A stretch of 64,000 bases of DNA from Desulfobacula sp. (lineage in GTDB: Bacteria; Desulfobacterota; Desulfobacteria; Desulfobacterales; Desulfobacteraceae), in contig NZ_JAQYWD010000030.1 of assembly GCF_030145145.1 (NCBI RefSeq), forward strand, positions 1 through 64,000, written 5' to 3'. The notes below the pieces were generated by a model that saw only the letters and a program-made list of their open reading frames with translations, was not told the origin of the DNA and did not search any database. Below are positions 44,524-55,600 of this stretch, one piece after another. Position 1 is the stretch's first letter. Every line of letters starts with the position of its first letter. The translations under genes were made by a program, and so were the position numbers.

Positions 44524-45735
44524 ATGGAAATGACTTCATATGGCTTAAGCTTCCGCTTTATGCGTGCCGGCGTTTTAGCGCAGTTGGGTCAATGGCAGCG
44601 GATGGCACTGCTGCTCAGTATGATGATATTTTTTTTTCAATTGCCCTGTACAGCGGAACAACCCATAAAAATCGGTGTCAGTCTCGGGCTTACCGGTCGG
44701 TTTGACGTCATATCAGGGGCGTTGAACCGGGGGTTTAAATTATGGGAACAAAATGTCAATAATACCGGCGGCATATTGGGGCGGCCGGTACAGGTAATCG
44801 TCAAGGACGACAGGAGTGACCCCGATCATGCCGTCTCCCTGTATCGAGAATTTATAGAAATGGAACAGGTCGACTTTCTGTTTGCCCCGTATTCCAGCCT
44901 GATTACAGAAGCTGTTCTCCCCATTGTGGAAAAAAACGATATGCCCCTTCTGATTGCCGGAGCAGCGGCCGATAGACTTTGGGAAAACGGGTACCGCAAT
45001 GCCATTGGCGTCTATACCCCGGCCAGTAAATTTGCTGTGGGATTTTTGGAACTGCTTGTGTTAAACGATTTGGATAAAATTACCGTGGTATATTCCGATG
45101 ATCCGTTTTCAGTTGATCTGGCCAAAAGTATTAAAAAATGGGCCCGGCGTTTCGGCTTGAACATCGTCGATTTTCAGAGTTTTAAAAAGGGGACCCTGAA
45201 TCTGGAACCTTTGGCGTTAATCACCAGACAAAACAAGTCACAAGTCCTGATGGTGTGCGGGCATATGGATGAAGCCATTCACATGTCCAACGCTTTAAAG
45301 AAAATTGACTGGCGGCCGAAAGCATTTTACGCCTCAGTCGGCCCGGCTCTGCAGGGTTTTTACGACCAATGCGGGCCTGAGGTTGAGGCTGTTTTTGGAA
45401 CATCGCTCTGGGAACCCAGAGCCAACTATCCCGGTGCGCAAGAATTCAATCAGCAGTTCACTGAAACATATGGCACTCCACCGGGATATCATGCCGGTCT
45501 GGCCTATGCAGCGGGCCAGGTCCTGAAAAAAGCCGTGGATGAAGTGGGAAGTATTGATAAAGGTAAAGTGCGCCGGGCATTGTTTGATTTAGATACCATG
45601 ACCATCATTGGACGATTTGGTATTGACAAAACCGGGAAACAATTGCGGCAGCACACGTTCATCATACAATGGCAGAATGGACACAAAGAACTGGTCTGGC
45701 CCGATCAAATAAAAACGGCCGAGCCGAAATTTTAA
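44524..45735 (+). CDS. LivK-type periplasmic binding protein (orphan)
   Basis: 403 residues with an unusual N-terminus: about 28 residues precede the hydrophobic signal MALLLSMMIFFFQLPCTA, and the mature part begins IKIGVSLGLTGRFDVISGALNRGFKLW. This is the type I fold of amino-acid or amide binding proteins (Peripla_BP_6), with HAVSLYREFIEMEQVDFLFAPYSS as second conserved part. No permease or ATPase genes follow. A hybrid kinase with a periplasmic sensor starts five bases after its stop, so the protein probably presents a ligand to the kinase rather than to a transporter. Confidence 0.85.
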   Translation: MEMTSYGLSFRFMRAGVLAQLGQWQRMALLLSMMIFFFQLPCTAEQPIKIGVSLGLTGRFDVISGALNRGFKLWEQNVNNTGGILGRPVQVIVKDDRSDPDHAVSLYREFIEMEQVDFLFAPYSSLITEAVLPIVEKNDMPLLIAGAAADRLWENGYRNAIGVYTPASKFAVGFLELLVLNDLDKITVVYSDDPFSVDLAKSIKKWARRFGLNIVDFQSFKKGTLNLEPLALITRQNKSQVLMVCGHMDEAIHMSNALKKIDWRPKAFYASVGPALQGFYDQCGPEVEAVFGTSLWEPRANYPGAQEFNQQFTETYGTPPGYHAGLAYAAGQVLKKAVDEVGSIDKGKVRRALFDLDTMTIIGRFGIDKTGKQLRQHTFIIQWQNGHKELVWPDQIKTAEPKF

Positions 45736-45740
45736 CCCCC

Positions 45741-48095
45741 ATGCTGACACATCGTTTTTTTAAAAGTTTGCCCATTCAAATGGGTATCCCCGTGGTAACG
45801 GCCATTTGCCTTATCGGTGCAGGAATGTATTTTTTTGTTCTGCGGTCTGTTTCTGACTTTGCTGATGAACAGATCAAAAAATCATTGGCCAATATCGCCA
45901 GTGAAGTGTATGACATCTGCGATAAAAATTTTACAGAGTTGATGCAAACCGGTAAAATGAACGACCGAAAAGCCAAGATCATTAAAAAAGCTTTAACCTT
46001 AGGGGCTATTGAAGAATATACGCAACGAAACAACATCAGTTACGTCCTCACCGATTCTAAAAAAGGGAACTTGCTGCTGCACCAGATCAAACCGAGTTTA
46101 AAAACTTTTATTGTCAAACACCATTCAACGGGAATCTCTGCAACGATTCAATTTGAGGGTAAAAAATATTATTTTCAACATTTTAATTTTAAACCCTGGG
46201 AGTGGCATATCGGCCTTGTGAAGGATACCAGGGATTATGCCCCTCTGATAGGACGGGTAAAGCTTGTCTACACGATTACGGGGTTCCTGCTGTTATTGGG
46301 TCTTATACTGATTCTGTTGTTACAAGAGCGATTTCTTCGCAGACCGTTGAACCAGATTATCCATGCCCTGCGAATGGGGAACCAACCGGAATATAAAGGT
46401 ATTTTTGAACTTGAATTTTTAAGCGACAACATTTCATCAATGATGCATTCACTTGAGGAAAAAAACAAATGGGTAAAAGATCTGTATCTCATTGCCGTTA
46501 CGAACCGGGGTGAAGATTTTTTCAATCGGGTGGCCGATGCATTAGCTGAGGCGTTGGACCTGAATGCCTTGATTTTAAGGTATCAAAAGACAGAAAACGC
46601 GTTCTATTCGGCTGCTTTTTCACGAAACTGTCAAAACGGTGATACCGTTTATGACCCATCTATGGGTTTGCCCAATTATCAGATCGTTGCAGAAAAAAAA
46701 CCAATTGTACTCTCGTCCGGTTCCCATGTGCGATTCCCTGCAGCACAATGCTTATCTGAAATTACAGCGGAAAGCTATGCTGGCGTACCGATTTTGGATC
46801 GAGAAGGAACAATAACCGGCACGATACACGTCTTTGGCAAAGAAAGAAAATTTGTCGAATGGGATATAAATCTGATCAAAACCGTCGGTCAAATCGTGGC
46901 GGTGGAATTTGAATATCTATCAAAAGAAAGAGACAAAGCAGCGCTTGAAATTCAACTCCAGCACGCCCATAAAATGGAAGCCATCGGATCTCTGGCCGGG
47001 GGAATTGCCCATGATTTTAACAATATTCTTTCAGGTATCTTCGGGTATGCCCAGTTAGGTGAAATGCATATTGATGACCATCAAAGAATAAAAAAGTACC
47101 TGGGTCAAATTGTTAAAGGTGCCAAGAGAGCATCCGCCCTGGTTCAACAAATACTTACTTTCAGCCGGCAGGCTGAACACGAAAAAATCCCCACCATGGT
47201 TTCTGTTATATTAAAGGAAGCACTCAAATTACTCCGCTCTTCAATTCCTTCATCCATAGAAATTGAAAATGAGATATTTTCCAATGCCACGATCATGGCA
47301 GACCCAACCCAGATTCATCAGGTGATAATGAATCTGTGTACAAATGCATATCAGGCCATGGGCAATGAGCGAGGGGTTTTGACCGTGGGATTGTATGACA
47401 CAAATGCTTCTGATCAAAAAATGATGTCTGATCTCAACCGGCTGCCTGGGAAATATCTTAAACTCGAAATAAGGGACACAGGATATGGCATGGAAAAAAA
47501 AACAATGAACCGGATCTTTGATCCGTATTTTACGACAAAAAAAATCGGGAAGGGTACGGGTTTAGGATTATCAACCGTTGATGGCATTATTAAAAACCAC
47601 AACGGCTTTATAACCGTGCAGAGTAAAGTTGGTGAGGGATCCGTATTCCACGTATTTTTACCGGCCATTGAAGGGGATGAGGTTTCAGAAGATCCAGAGG
47701 AAAATGAGACAGCACTGGTCACGGGCACAGAAAAAATAATGCTGGTAGATGATGAGCCGGCTATTCTCCAGACGCTGCAAGATATTTTGACCCGACACGG
47801 ATATGACGTCTTAACGTTTACTTCAGCAGAATCTGCTCTCCTCGAATTCATAGAACATCCCCATGAGGTAGATCTGATTATAACCGACATGACAATGCCC
47901 CAGATGACAGGGGATACATTCTCCCGGGAAATTTTAAAAATCAGGGATGATATGCCCATTATTATTTGCACGGGTTACCATGAGATTTTTACTGAAACTG
48001 AAGCCATGAAGATAGGGATTAAAAAGTTTATTCAAAAACCGATTATGGGAACAGACCTTTCTAAAATTATCCGGGAGCTGCTGGATACTCCCTAA
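45741..48095 (+). CDS. Membrane hybrid histidine kinase with GAF and receiver domains
   Basis: 784 residues from the ATG 45741 (the frame is open upstream inside the binding-protein gene). Helix 1 (about 13-38), a periplasmic sensor of about 145 residues containing YYFQHFNFKPWEWHIGLVKD typical of a Cache-like fold, helix 2 (about 182-205), a GAF-like domain (about 250-395), HisKA with GSLAGGIAHDFNNILSGIFG, HATPase with N-box QVIMNLCTNAYQAM and GKGTGLGLSTVDGI, and a C-terminal receiver with LIITDMTMPQMTGD. The internal phospho-His-to-Asp relay lacks an HPt or output domain, so further partners are elsewhere. Confidence 0.9.
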   Translation: MLTHRFFKSLPIQMGIPVVTAICLIGAGMYFFVLRSVSDFADEQIKKSLANIASEVYDICDKNFTELMQTGKMNDRKAKIIKKALTLGAIEEYTQRNNISYVLTDSKKGNLLLHQIKPSLKTFIVKHHSTGISATIQFEGKKYYFQHFNFKPWEWHIGLVKDTRDYAPLIGRVKLVYTITGFLLLLGLILILLLQERFLRRPLNQIIHALRMGNQPEYKGIFELEFLSDNISSMMHSLEEKNKWVKDLYLIAVTNRGEDFFNRVADALAEALDLNALILRYQKTENAFYSAAFSRNCQNGDTVYDPSMGLPNYQIVAEKKPIVLSSGSHVRFPAAQCLSEITAESYAGVPILDREGTITGTIHVFGKERKFVEWDINLIKTVGQIVAVEFEYLSKERDKAALEIQLQHAHKMEAIGSLAGGIAHDFNNILSGIFGYAQLGEMHIDDHQRIKKYLGQIVKGAKRASALVQQILTFSRQAEHEKIPTMVSVILKEALKLLRSSIPSSIEIENEIFSNATIMADPTQIHQVIMNLCTNAYQAMGNERGVLTVGLYDTNASDQKMMSDLNRLPGKYLKLEIRDTGYGMEKKTMNRIFDPYFTTKKIGKGTGLGLSTVDGIIKNHNGFITVQSKVGEGSVFHVFLPAIEGDEVSEDPEENETALVTGTEKIMLVDDEPAILQTLQDILTRHGYDVLTFTSAESALLEFIEHPHEVDLIITDMTMPQMTGDTFSREILKIRDDMPIIICTGYHEIFTETEAMKIGIKKFIQKPIMGTDLSKIIRELLDTP

Positions 48096-48197
48096 AACCA
48101 ATCTTTTTTTATACCCCATGACCCGACCAGGCGGCTTGAACAACTTAACCCGGTGTAATGTCATTATTTTATGGAAGGATCCGTTCCTGAATCATCA

Positions 48198-49223
48198 TTA
48201 AACCGCCTGTGTGTAGGCATGGATAAAGCCTTGAACTGAGTTTTGCGATGTTGCCCAGGACGTCACCAGGCGGACCGCAGAATGCGCCTCGTCTGCTTTG
48301 GCCCAGATATAAAATAAAAATTCATGGGAAAGCGCTTCAATGACGCTGTTTTTCATGACCGGAAAAATCTGATTGGTTGGAGAGTCTATCCAGAAGCGGC
48401 AACCGGTTGTTTTCAGATCATCCACCATCTGTTGTGCCATGGCATTGGCATGCTGTGCCAGTTCAAAATAGAGGTTATCTTTAAAGAGTGCTTCAAACTG
48501 GATGCCCAATACCCGGCCTTTTGCCAGCAAGGCGCCTCTTTGTTTGATGAGATAGCGGTACTCGGCCTTGAGGTCGGCATTACGAAGGACTAACGCTTCT
48601 CCCAGCAATGCGCCGATTTTCGTACCACCAATAAAAAAAGCATCTGTCAATGTGTACATATCTTTTAACGTGACATCCGCGTCCCTGATGGTTAAGGCAG
48701 CCCCTAAACGCGCACCATCAGCGTACAAAAGGAGGTGCCTGGATCGGCAATATTCATGAAGGGTTTGGAGTTCATTTCTGGCATAGACCGTGCCCAACTC
48801 TGTGGGGTTTGAGATGTACACCAGTCTCGGCTTCACCATGTGCTCAAAATGATGGTCTTTCAGTACGGGCTCAATCAGGTCCGGGGACAGCTTACCATCA
48901 TTGGAATCCACGGTAAGCAACTTATGCCCTGTGGCTTCGATGGCGCCGGTTTCATGCGTAGCAATATGACTGGTGACCGCAGCAATACAGGCTTCATGGG
49001 GGCGTAAAAACGCACTGATGGCGATGAGATTTGTCTGGGTACCCCCTGAAATCAAGTGCACGTCAGCTTCAGGGCTTCCAACCCGTTCTTGAATCATGGC
49101 AATAGCCGCCTGGGTATGCCGATCCAGTCCATAGCCGACTTCTTGTGTCATATTGTTTTTTTGCAAAGCTTCCAGAACGTTTGGGTGAGCCCCTTCACTA
49201 TAGTCATTTTGAAAACTGAACAT
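48198..49223 (-). CDS. PLP-dependent threonine-aldolase/beta-eliminating lyase family protein
   Basis: 341 residues. Start FQNDYSEGAHPNVLEAL fits the SDN...HP start of low-specificity threonine aldolases; VHLISGGTQTNLIAISAF, ARLGAALTIRDADVTL and the PLP-Lys in FFIGGTKIGALLGEAL follow. It probably cleaves L-threonine or L-allo-threonine to glycine and acetaldehyde, though specificity is not readable. Single gene; upstream an EamA exporter gene on the same strand ends 107 bases away. Confidence 0.85.
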   Translation of the reverse strand: MFSFQNDYSEGAHPNVLEALQKNNMTQEVGYGLDRHTQAAIAMIQERVGSPEADVHLISGGTQTNLIAISAFLRPHEACIAAVTSHIATHETGAIEATGHKLLTVDSNDGKLSPDLIEPVLKDHHFEHMVKPRLVYISNPTELGTVYARNELQTLHEYCRSRHLLLYADGARLGAALTIRDADVTLKDMYTLTDAFFIGGTKIGALLGEALVLRNADLKAEYRYLIKQRGALLAKGRVLGIQFEALFKDNLYFELAQHANAMAQQMVDDLKTTGCRFWIDSPTNQIFPVMKNSVIEALSHEFLFYIWAKADEAHSAVRLVTSWATSQNSVQGFIHAYTQAV

Positions 49224-49329
49224 TCTCTTCCTTTTTTGAATAACAGCGTTGAAATTTCAACGATATTCATTGTACAGATTTTTGTCAATACAGAATGGCA
49301 CCCAGTCCCCGGCCACACCATGATACCCA

Positions 49330-50253
49330 TCAAGCATCCGGAATTGCCCTCCGGCCGGCCTTGTTGATCCCCATGCGGTTCTGGCTTAACAGTATCCCGC
49401 TAAAAACAAGAAAAGAGGCCATGTACTGGATACTGGTAAATCGTTCTCCCAGTACCAGGGCACTCATGCCCAATGTAAACACCGGGATCAGATTGATAAA
49501 GGCAGTGGCCTGACTGGCAGGAATCTTGCTGACCCCATAATTGTAAAACCCATAGGCACCCAGGGTAACCACACTGCCCAGGTAGAGGATTGAAAAAAAA
49601 GATACCGGCACGATCTGGGTTGGCCATTCTACGCCCGGGAGGAAAAGGGCTGGAAAAAAGAAAACAGCTCCGGCAAAGGCCTGGAGAAATGTGAGAAACA
49701 ACGGGGAGTATCGCGCCGTGAGTTTTTTCAGGCAGATGGCATAGCCCGAGGCACAGACCATGGCCATAAATTCCAGGAAATTGCCCAGCAGGGGGTTGGG
49801 TCCGTGGGGGGAGGACTCAGAAGAGAGGCCCAACCAGAGGGCACCTGCCACGGCAATCAAAAACCCAAGCAGGATTTTACGGGTTAGTTGCTCTTTTAAA
49901 ATCATCCAAGAGGCAATGGCAACCATCAAGGGCATCATGGTGGTGATCATGCCTGCCTGGGCTGCAGTGGTATAGACCAAGGCTTTGGCTTCAAATACAA
50001 AATAAAGGCAGGGTTCACAGATCACCATCAGGATCATGTATTTCATATCCTTCAACCGAAACCGAATATTCCTAAAGGCAAAGGGGAAAAAAACGGCACA
50101 CAGGCTTGCAATTGCCATTCTTCCAAAAATCACCACCATGGGGTCATATGCCCTGAAAGCCAGTTTGAGGACAACAAAGGTACTTGCCCAGAGCGCCATG
50201 GCCAGCACCAGGCATATATAGGGTAGGAGTCTGTTTCTGGATCTGTCCACCAT
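49330..50253 (-). CDS. EamA/DMT-family transporter
   Basis: 307 residues with ten predicted membrane helices in two EamA repeats (about 10-140 and 155-295). LVLAMALWASTFVVLKLAF starts the first and LEFMAMVCASGYAICLKKLT the second. Likely amino-acid or metabolite exporter. The order lyase, exporter, arginase on one strand suggests an amino-acid turnover set, though gaps of 100-130 bases leave an operon uncertain. A short GC hairpin (AATCCCC at about 50330, GGGGATT to 50353) lies upstream. Confidence 0.85.
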   Translation of the reverse strand: MVDRSRNRLLPYICLVLAMALWASTFVVLKLAFRAYDPMVVIFGRMAIASLCAVFFPFAFRNIRFRLKDMKYMILMVICEPCLYFVFEAKALVYTTAAQAGMITTMMPLMVAIASWMILKEQLTRKILLGFLIAVAGALWLGLSSESSPHGPNPLLGNFLEFMAMVCASGYAICLKKLTARYSPLFLTFLQAFAGAVFFFPALFLPGVEWPTQIVPVSFFSILYLGSVVTLGAYGFYNYGVSKIPASQATAFINLIPVFTLGMSALVLGERFTSIQYMASFLVFSGILLSQNRMGINKAGRRAIPDA

Positions 50254-50384
50254 CTATTCCTTCATTCTATTGTGCTATAAAAAGTTGCCCTGTGTAGCAT
50301 TTTCTTGAACCGGATGGAAGTGGAATTTTAATCCCCCCTGCCCCGCGGGGATTCATCACCGCGTTTCATGCCTTCTGACATCCC

Positions 50385-51275
50385 TTACAAAATATTTTTC
50401 CCCAGTGCGGAAAGGACCAGTTCCACGGCAAGCCGGGCTGTCTTATTTGCCTGATCAAGGATGGGATTGACTTCAACGATATCCATGGATGTCAGCTTTC
50501 CTGAATCCGCAAGCGTTTCCATTAAAAGATGTGCTTCACGATAGGTGATACCGCCGGGAACAGGCGTGCCCACACCGGGGGCTTCAATGGGATCCAGGGC
50601 ATCCATATCCAGCGTCAAATGAATCCTTTTCATGTGGACGAATTTCATTAACGCCTTATTGGCCACAGAACTGATGCCCTGTTCGTCGATATTTCGCATT
50701 GTAAAGACCTCAATACCGTTTTTTTTCAGTCTTTGTTTCTCTTGGATATCCAGATCTCTCTGGCCGATCATAACGACATTATCCGGACTGATTTTTGTTC
50801 CTGGCCTTCCAACATTAACAAGGGATTCATGGCCTTCTCCGATCAGTGTGGCCAAAGGCATGCCATGGATATTGCCGCTGGGAGATGTTTCCGGCGTATT
50901 AAAATCACCATGGGCATCTATCCAGATAAGACCCGATGGTTCCTTGTGGGTAACCGCACCCACAGCCCCAATGGAAATAGAATGATCTCCGCCTAAAAAC
51001 AGGGGGAAATGTCCCTTGTCAACGGCTGTTTTCCCCATATCATAGACGGATTGGCAAACTTGTGTGATCTCATTTAAATATTTTCCCTTGAATTGGGTAT
51101 CGTCGGCATCCCTGACCGGCACAAAGACATCGCCCGTGTCAAATACCGTATGCCCTAATGATCGAAGCCGTGAAACAAGCCCTGAATATCTTGCAGCCGC
51201 CGGTCCCATGTCAACGCCCCGGTGGAGTTGCCCAAAATCCATCGGCACCCCGATGATGCTGATCTGTTTTACCAT
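50385..51275 (-). CDS. rocF: Arginase
   Basis: 296 residues. Manganese ligands are complete: H98 in GGDHS, D120, H122 and D124 in DAHGDFN, D223 and D225 in LDMDALDP. The arginine-binding Asn/Ser region NTPETSPSGNIHGMPLA and the VEVNPILD ending point to arginase rather than agmatinase. It makes ornithine and urea. The UrtA-like binding protein near the end of the window might relate to urea, but the two are 12 kb apart and no urease gene is seen. Confidence 0.9.
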   Translation of the reverse strand: MVKQISIIGVPMDFGQLHRGVDMGPAAARYSGLVSRLRSLGHTVFDTGDVFVPVRDADDTQFKGKYLNEITQVCQSVYDMGKTAVDKGHFPLFLGGDHSISIGAVGAVTHKEPSGLIWIDAHGDFNTPETSPSGNIHGMPLATLIGEGHESLVNVGRPGTKISPDNVVMIGQRDLDIQEKQRLKKNGIEVFTMRNIDEQGISSVANKALMKFVHMKRIHLTLDMDALDPIEAPGVGTPVPGGITYREAHLLMETLADSGKLTSMDIVEVNPILDQANKTARLAVELVLSALGKNIL

Positions 51276-51443
51276 TAAATCCTCTCCTGAAAAATAAGTC
51301 CCCAGTTAAACGCTCACCCAAACTTAACCCATTCGTTCCGTTCAATAAAGAGAATCCTCTCTTTTTTCTTGAAGAAAAGGAAAAATATGACAAAACATTT
51401 TTTGAAAAGAAAATGGATTGGGCGGCTCGAGTGATCGGTTAAT

Positions 51444-52601
51444 TTATAAGGCCTTGATCACAACAATGGTAATATCATCATGGTTGGACCGGGAACCCTT
51501 GAATTGATCCACGGATTCAATGACGGCATCGAGTATGTTGGTTGACGAGTGATGGATATGTTTCAAAATAAGTTGCTCAACCCGCTCCTTACCAAAAAAC
51601 TCGCTTTTGCTATTCCGGGTTTCAGTAATCCCATCTGAAATCAGAACCATTATCGACCCGGATTCAATTACCAGTGTTGAATCTTGATAGGTTGCATCCT
51701 TTGTTATACCGAGCGGTAATCCACCAAATTGATGCAGCAAAAACACCGCTCCTTTTTTGTGATCATAAAATATGGCGGGTTCATGCCCGGCCCTTACCCA
51801 TGTAATTTGTTTTTCCCTTGCATTTAAGCAACAGAAAAAAAGCGTCATGAACTGACCGGAATCCCTGACATCAGAACAAAACTGCTTGTTTACATCCGAT
51901 ATGATCTGGGACGGTTCGCCCTCTAAAGAGGCCCTCTGTCTAAGGAAAGCCCTTGCAGAAGCCATTAGCAGGGCTGATGGAATGCCATGACCGGAAACAT
52001 CCCCCACAGCAATGCCAAAATGATCCGGACCCCTCTGGCTCATTTTGATGAAATCATAATAGTCTCCACCGGTTTCGTCACAGTAAATGGTCCGGCCGGC
52101 AATATCAAATCCGCTGATAATCGGATCGGCTTTTGGGATAAGATTTTGCTGAACATCTTTAGCCAGATTCAGGGACTGGCGCATCTTCCTGTTTTGTTGT
52201 GATAATTGCCTTGAGGCCACAAGAAGTGACAAATGGGTTTTAACCCGTGCTTTTACCTCTATTATCTCAAATGGTTTTGTAATATAGTCCACAGCACCCA
52301 GTTCAAATCCAGCTGCTTTATTTTCGGTTTCATCAATGGCTGTAATGAAAATAAACGGTATGTCTTGTGTCCGGGGATCAGACTTAAGCTTCCGGCTGAC
52401 TTCAAATCCATCCATGCCGGGCATCATGATATCCAGGAGAATTAAATCAGGTGATTTTGTCCGGGCATATGTTAACGCACTTTCTCCATCCATGGCGAAA
52501 CCCAGTTTGTAATCGTCTTTTAACGCCTGTACCAGTACATTGATATTTTCTTTAATATCATCAACAAGAAGGACCTTGCACTTATTTAATTCAACACTCA
52601 A
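51444..52601 (-). CDS. Response regulator with PP2C-type phosphatase output (RsbU-like)
   Basis: 385 residues. Receiver domain about 8-125 with phospho-Asp in [15 protein letters not shown]; a coiled linker (about 130-165); SpoIIE/PP2C domain about 190-385 with [23 protein letters not shown] and [10 protein letters not shown], giving the metal Asp residues. Such proteins dephosphorylate anti-sigma-factor antagonists when phosphorylated. The start ATG overlaps the stop of the hybrid kinase gene by four bases, so the kinase is its cognate donor. No STAS or RsbW-type gene is near. Confidence 0.92.
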   Translation of the reverse strand: MSVELNKCKVLLVDDIKENINVLVQALKDDYKLGFAMDGESALTYARTKSPDLILLDIMMPGMDGFEVSRKLKSDPRTQDIPFIFITAIDETENKAAGFELGAVDYITKPFEIIEVKARVKTHLSLLVASRQLSQQNRKMRQSLNLAKDVQQNLIPKADPIISGFDIAGRTIYCDETGGDYYDFIKMSQRGPDHFGIAVGDVSGHGIPSALLMASARAFLRQRASLEGEPSQIISDVNKQFCSDVRDSGQFMTLFFCCLNAREKQITWVRAGHEPAIFYDHKKGAVFLLHQFGGLPLGITKDATYQDSTLVIESGSIMVLISDGITETRNSKSEFFGKERVEQLILKHIHHSSTNILDAVIESVDQFKGSRSNHDDITIVVIKAL

Positions 52602-55600
52602 GACAGCGCCTCTTTTTTTAAAATTTCTTTTATTTTCTGAAGATCATCAATGGCTTTTTCATATTGAAAATCCTCAATATGCTTATTTAACTGACTCATT
52701 TCCTTATGCACAACTATCGGTAAAACAAAACGGTTTAACTTTTCAATGCAGTCAATGGATCCGGATGGATCAAATTCTTCCAGAAAATGATAAAGGTCAT
52801 CCAATTGAGATAGAATACTATCAAGAGGCGCCGTTTCCCTGGGGTGATCTCCACCGGCAGACGCTTGAATTGGTTTTAACGTCAAAATCGAATCACACAC
52901 CCGTTGAAAGGCGTTTTCCACCTCACCAAAAAGCGGCTCAATATCCTTAATCCTGTCTTCCCGCACTGCCTTTTCCAACTCCCTTGCGGCACTTACAAGT
53001 CCTGGGGCAGAAATCGTCCCTGCGGCACCAACAAAGGTATGGGCATGATACCTGATTTTTTCCAAATCATTCTCCGCCACAGATATTTTAAGCCCATTTA
53101 AAATTTCCTGCTGATCACCGGGAAAGGCTGTCAGCATTTTTTGAAAGATCTGCCAGCTCAACCCCTGACGTTCCATGCCATCTTCAATATGAATACCGGG
53201 GAGATCCGGCAGATTTTCATCGGACATATCCTGAGCAACCGTATATGTTTTGTCTGTTTCAGGATCGCGTTTGATCCATTTGTCCAGGGTATTGATCAAT
53301 TGCAGCCTGTCGATGGGTTTGCTGATATAGTCATCCATCCCCACCGACAGGCATTCCTCCCGGTCACCGGCCATGGCATTTGCTGTCATGGCAATAATTG
53401 GGAGCCTTTTGGATGTGTTTAATCTGCGTATCTGGCGGGTGGCTTCAAATCCATCCATGAGTGGCATTTGAATATCCATCAGGACAAGGCAATAGCTCGT
53501 ATGTTGAACTGCGGTCACAGCCTCCTGGCCATTTTTCACCGTATCAACTGAAAATCCGGCCTGGGACAACATTTCCACGGCAACCAGCCGATTGGCACTA
53601 TTGTCTTCAGCCAGAAGAATTTTATACCCATCAAAAAAAGCATGTTTGATATCACTCTTTTTCCGTTGATTTAATTTGATTTCCAATCCAACTGCTTCCA
53701 TTACAGCATCCAGTAAAGCAGACTGTTTGATGGGCTTGAACAAAAAGTTTTTAATACCTGCGTCTTTTGCCTCTGAAATAATCGTTTCACGGCCATAGGC
53801 ACTGATCATGATAATGGGGATGTCTTTCAGGCCGGGGTGGGCCAATACTCTTCTTGAAGCCTCAATGCCGTCAATTCCCGGCAGTTTCCAATCCATGATG
53901 ATCATGGATATGTTGGCCTGGTTTTGATCTTTGATCAAAACATCAATGGCGTCTTCTGCACTGGCAACCCCCCTGTTTTGAATACCAAAATTTTCCAGCA
54001 TTCTCGAAATCATCAACAGGCTGGACTGGTTATCCTCCACAACAAGAACGTTCAGGTCTTGAATCGGTTTGATTGCATTTTGATCAAGTTCATCTGCCAG
54101 GGCAACCATATCAAACGGACACGTGAATGAAAAAATACTGCCTTTATCCGGTTCACTTTTTATTCCAATTTCACTGCCCCCCATCAATAAGACCAGCTCC
54201 CGACTGATGGTCAGCCCAAGTCCGGTTCCCCCATATTTCCTTGTGGTAGAACTGTCTTCCTGGGTAAATGCTTTAAACAAGGAACGTTGTTTTTCAATGG
54301 GAATTCCCTTACCCGTATCTTCCACAGCAAACAGCAAAGAAGCGGTGGTTTCACTGGAATGAACCGTTTTAATCCTGATTCGGATTTCCCCGGTTTTTGT
54401 AAATCGAAAGGCATTGCTCAGCAGATTGATAAAGACCTGTCGCAATCTTAATGGGTCCCCTTTTAATCCGTTTGGTACATCAGGAGAAATATCAACGATT
54501 AATTCAATCTCTTTTTCTAACACCTTATCCCGAAATTGATCGGTTACATCCTCAATAACATCCCGAAGTCTAAACGCGATGCATTCAACCGATAATTGTT
54601 TTGCCTCAATCTTGGATATATCCAGGATATCGTTGATCAGATAAAGTAATGACCTGGATGATTTTCGAATGACATTGAGATATTCCCTTTGTTTTGTATT
54701 CAGTCCCATGGATTGCAACAGGTCCCCCATGCCGATGATGGCATTCATGGGCGTCCTGATTTCATGGCTCATATTTGCCAGGAACTGACTTTTAGCCCGG
54801 TTGGCTGTTTCGGCTTTATCCCGGGCGTCAATTAATTCCTGATTCATTTCATTTAACTGGTCTGTTCTCTCATGTATGAGCGTATTCAGCTTGCCGGAGG
54901 CATATCGCCAGGCCACCACCAAAACAATCATTAAAAATATGAACACAACAAGTCCATACAGGATACTGAACCATAGCTTCTTCACCAGAATTTCAATCAA
55001 GCTCATTGAAGTTATGGGATGCCAGGCCAAAAACAGTGCGCCGGATGATGTTGTTTTAGACTCAAAGTTTAATATCCCGCGTCTGGGTATGGGAGCTGCA
55101 CCAACAAGATGAGGATGTTTTTTAACCTTGAAGATGAATCCGTCAGGTGCATTGTCTAAAATACGAAAAAAATGCTTTTTTCTGATGATCTCCCGGGGCA
55201 GTTCTTTGGTGGTGGAGTAAATAATATATTCATTATGGCGGCCAATGGGTTTTTTGCCGGATTTTTTTATTGCCTGGGGCCAGGCTGTTTCATCAAGATA
55301 CTCTTTTTTAAGCAACACTGCCATATCCATTTTCATATGCGGGCCGGAAAATAATTTTTTGATTATTCCGGCAACATCGGCAATATCTGACCCGACTTCA
55401 ATAAAACCAATTATTTCTTTTTCAGGTGTATTGGACTGTGCGCTGAAAATGGGTGCAATGCCCCTGATTCCAGAATATTTTGATGAGGTTTCAAATCCGC
55501 TTACGGCTGCTTTTTTAACCAGGGCCTCCTGGAGTAAGGCTGTCGGTTCATCAAGGGGGCTGTCAATCATGCCTGTTTGATCTATATTGAGAAAAGGAAT

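Noticed and set aside
44246-44539. 97-codon minus-strand open frame between the flavoprotein and binding-protein genes
   Set aside because: Overlaps the start of the binding-protein gene, no recognisable motif, odd composition.
51347-51367. Hairpin AAAGAGA/TCTCTTT followed by T residues
   Set aside because: The T-run follows the plus strand, but both flanking genes are on the minus strand; stem is only seven A/T-rich pairs.
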